Below, one piece after another: positions 52,509 through 53,892 of a DNA stretch of 53,892 nucleotides. Below the pieces are notes generated by a model. It made no database searches. It had not been told where the DNA came from and worked only from the letters and a program-made list of their open reading frames with translations. Within the stretch, counting starts at the first letter, position 1, and each line of letters begins with the position of its first letter. Made by a program: the position numbers and the translations under genes. The DNA comes from CAJJDF01 sp965655625 (lineage in GTDB: Bacteria > Bacteroidota > Bacteroidia > Flavobacteriales_D > CAJJDF01): positions 1 through 53,892 of the forward strand of contig CBFHHA010000012.1 in assembly GCA_965655625.1 (NCBI GenBank). The letters are read 5' to 3'.

Positions 52509-53591
52509 ATGTCAAACTTAATAGGTAAACTGGAATTAATAAAAGAGAGATGGGAAGAGATCGGAAAAAAAATAATTGACCCAGAAATTATTTCAGACAT
52601 GAAGCTTTACGTAAAACTTACCAAGGAATATAAAGACCTAGAAGAGGTTGTAAAAGCGTTGGATAAATTGAAAAGCCTTACTTCTAACATTGCTTCGAAT
52701 AAGGAAATAATAAAAACGGAAACGGACTCGGATTTTGTGGAAATGGCGAAAGAAGAGTTAGCGGATTGCGAAAATCAATTGGCCATTTTGAATGAAGAAA
52801 TAAAGGTTCTATTGATACCAAAGGACCCAGAAGATGCGAAGAATGTGGTGGTAGAAGTAAGAGCGGGAGCTGGAGGAGACGAAGCGAGTATTTTTGCAGG
52901 AGATTTGTACAGAATGTACACCAAGTATGCCTCTTCCAAGAACTGGCAAGTTGATGTAGTGGATACAGCCGAAGGCACAAACGGAGGTTTTAAGGAAATA
53001 ATTTTTGAAATCACCGGAGCAGACGTTTACGGTGAAATGAAATATGAATCGGGAGTGCATAGGGTACAACGAGTGCCTCAAACTGAAACTCAAGGAAGAG
53101 TTCATACTTCTGCGGCATCGGTCATTGTATTGCCAGAGGCTGAAGAATTTGACATTGAAATAAAAAAAGCGGACCTACGGGTAGATTCTTATTGCTCTTC
53201 GGGACCAGGAGGACAGTCTGTCAATACCACCTACTCTGCAATTAGATTAACCCACATTCCTACGGGAGTTGTGGCGCAATGTCAGGATCAAAAGTCTAAA
53301 CTCAAGAATTACGACAAAGCCCTTTCAGTTTTAAGGTCTCGAGTTTACGAAATAGAGCTTCAAAAGAAATTGGAGAGTGACGCATCAACCCGAAAATCAT
53401 TGGTTTCTTCCAGCGACAGATCAGCAAAGATTAGGACTTACAACTATCCTCAAGGAAGGGTAACAGACCATAGAATAAACCTAACTCTATACAACCTTCC
53501 TAATATTATAAATGGTGACATTGCCGAAATATCGGAAGCTTTAAAATTAGCGGACAACGCTGAGAAGATGAAAGAAGGTGCAGAAGCGTAA
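52509..53591 (+). CDS. prfA: peptide chain release factor 1
   Basis: RF1 ends translation at UAA and UAG. The 360-residue protein has the stop-codon recognition tripeptide P190-Q191-T192 in RVPQTETQGR and the catalytic GGQ at 234-236 in SGPGGQSVNTT, with the glutamine that is methylated in many bacteria. PQT and SGPGGQSVN are the normal Bacteroidota forms of PAT and SGAGGQHVN, so these are lineage variants rather than oddities. The PxT tripeptide separates it from RF2, which has SPF. It lies between purM and pyrF, a common order in the phylum. Confidence 0.97.
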   Translation: MSNLIGKLELIKERWEEIGKKIIDPEIISDMKLYVKLTKEYKDLEEVVKALDKLKSLTSNIASNKEIIKTETDSDFVEMAKEELADCENQLAILNEEIKVLLIPKDPEDAKNVVVEVRAGAGGDEASIFAGDLYRMYTKYASSKNWQVDVVDTAEGTNGGFKEIIFEITGADVYGEMKYESGVHRVQRVPQTETQGRVHTSAASVIVLPEAEEFDIEIKKADLRVDSYCSSGPGGQSVNTTYSAIRLTHIPTGVVAQCQDQKSKLKNYDKALSVLRSRVYEIELQKKLESDASTRKSLVSSSDRSAKIRTYNYPQGRVTDHRINLTLYNLPNIINGDIAEISEALKLADNAEKMKEGAEA

Positions 53592-53836
53592 AAAAGACTG
53601 ATGACCGCTTCGCTTATAGACTTTAGATAAAAGAGCTATGAATACACTTCGACTCCGCTGAGGCCCACTGACAAGAAAAAGAAGACAAAAAAAGTAAGCT
53701 GAAATAGAAAATTTAAGACCAACCCGAGAACCAATAAAGCGAACATCACTCGACTTGAGAATTAAAGGAAAGAGGTGTGTTTTTGACAAGCATAAAAAAA
53801 TGACTAATAACTAATCCCTTTTTACTATTATATCAA
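53592..53836. other. intergenic region between prfA and pyrF with accessory-type spacers
   Basis: The 245-bp gap has no gene. It contains a GC-richer stretch CTTCGACTCCGCTGAGG (within 53647-53672), a motif that recurs in Bacteroidota intergenic DNA, and ACTAAT repeats near 53802-53815. No -7 box of the TAnnTTTG type is seen before pyrF. Confidence 0.4.
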
Positions 53837-53892
53837 ATGAATTACCAAGAATTAGTTTCGCAGATAAAAAAGAAAAAATCCTTCCTGTGTGT
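53837..53892 (+). CDS. pyrF: orotidine 5'-phosphate decarboxylase, N-terminus (partial)
   Basis: Only 18 full codons are in the window: MNYQELVSQIKKKKSFLCV. This matches the start of Bacteroidota PyrF, where the next residues are normally GLDTDL. PyrF makes UMP from OMP, the step after PyrE. The rest lies beyond the window edge. The order purM-prfA-pyrF supports the call, but with so few residues it depends partly on context. Confidence 0.7.
   Translation, partial: MNYQELVSQIKKKKSFLC

Noticed and set aside
52509..53591. SGPGGQSVN and PQT in RF1 instead of the E. coli SGAGGQHVN and PAT
   Set aside because: These are the usual Bacteroidota forms, so they do not suggest altered stop-codon reading.

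Overview
The window comes from a low-GC, gene-dense Bacteroidota chromosome, most likely order Flavobacteriales. The lineage call rests on gene content and signals: a secreted protein with a type IX secretion (T9SS) sorting domain, two TonB-dependent receptors, a TPR/propeller/OmpA protein of the PorE type, the bacillithiol enzyme BshC, a HYC_CC_PP family protein, a fused E1 alpha/beta 2-oxoacid dehydrogenase, a DUF3822-rsmD pair, and repeated TAnnTTTG-type -7 promoter elements with no clear Shine-Dalgarno sequences. No rRNA, tRNA, CRISPR array, transposase or integrase was seen.

Layout. 1-2.5 kb (minus): start of a probable lipoprotein, rmuC, a small exported CxxC protein, recX. 2.6-5.4 kb (plus): a DegT-type aminotransferase and a subtilisin-like protease. 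5.5-8.6 kb (minus): a metal module with a HYC_CC_PP protein and a TonB receptor carrying an N-terminal HMA domain. 8.6-13.5 kb: rpe, an FAD oxidoreductase, a NadR-like kinase, rpsU, an acyl-CoA dehydrogenase and apt. 13.5-19.1 kb (minus): a ComEA-like helix-hairpin-helix protein, a multi-TM protein, an alanine:cation symporter, an RmlD-like reductase and a K+ channel. 19.3-24.7 kb: DUF4476 protein, NUDIX hydrolase, pyrE, the 3' end of purC after an assembly gap, a T9SS cargo protein, a RecD-like helicase. 24.9-29.9 kb: membrane protein, DUF3822, rsmD, membrane protein, FadH-like flavoenzyme. 29.9-31.4 kb: an AT-rich accessory insert. 31.4-38.0 kb: ruvB, uvrC, a universal stress protein, a Glu/Leu-type dehydrogenase, nhaD. 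38.3-43.6 kb (minus): dnaA, a 5'-nucleotidase split into two genes, the E1 fusion. 43.7-53.9 kb (plus): DUF1801-like protein, bshC (holding a second gap), DinB protein, TonB receptor, OmpA protein, purM, prfA, start of pyrF.

Most of the window is conserved housekeeping: nucleotide synthesis and salvage (pyrE, purC, purM, pyrF, apt, 5'-nucleotidase), DNA maintenance (rmuC, recX, ruvB, uvrC, dnaA, RecD-like) and translation (rpsU, rsmD, prfA).

The strongest candidate for something undescribed is the two-gene insert at about 30.2-31.4 kb. A lipoprotein whose last 35 residues form a perfect six-step GxxxG glycine zipper is followed 4 bases later by a 79-residue two-helix membrane protein. A 13-14 bp near-identical direct repeat flanks the pair, and its right copy forms the outer arm of a long imperfect hairpin. 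This looks like a cassette carrying a membrane-active effector with an immunity-like partner, but that function is inference.
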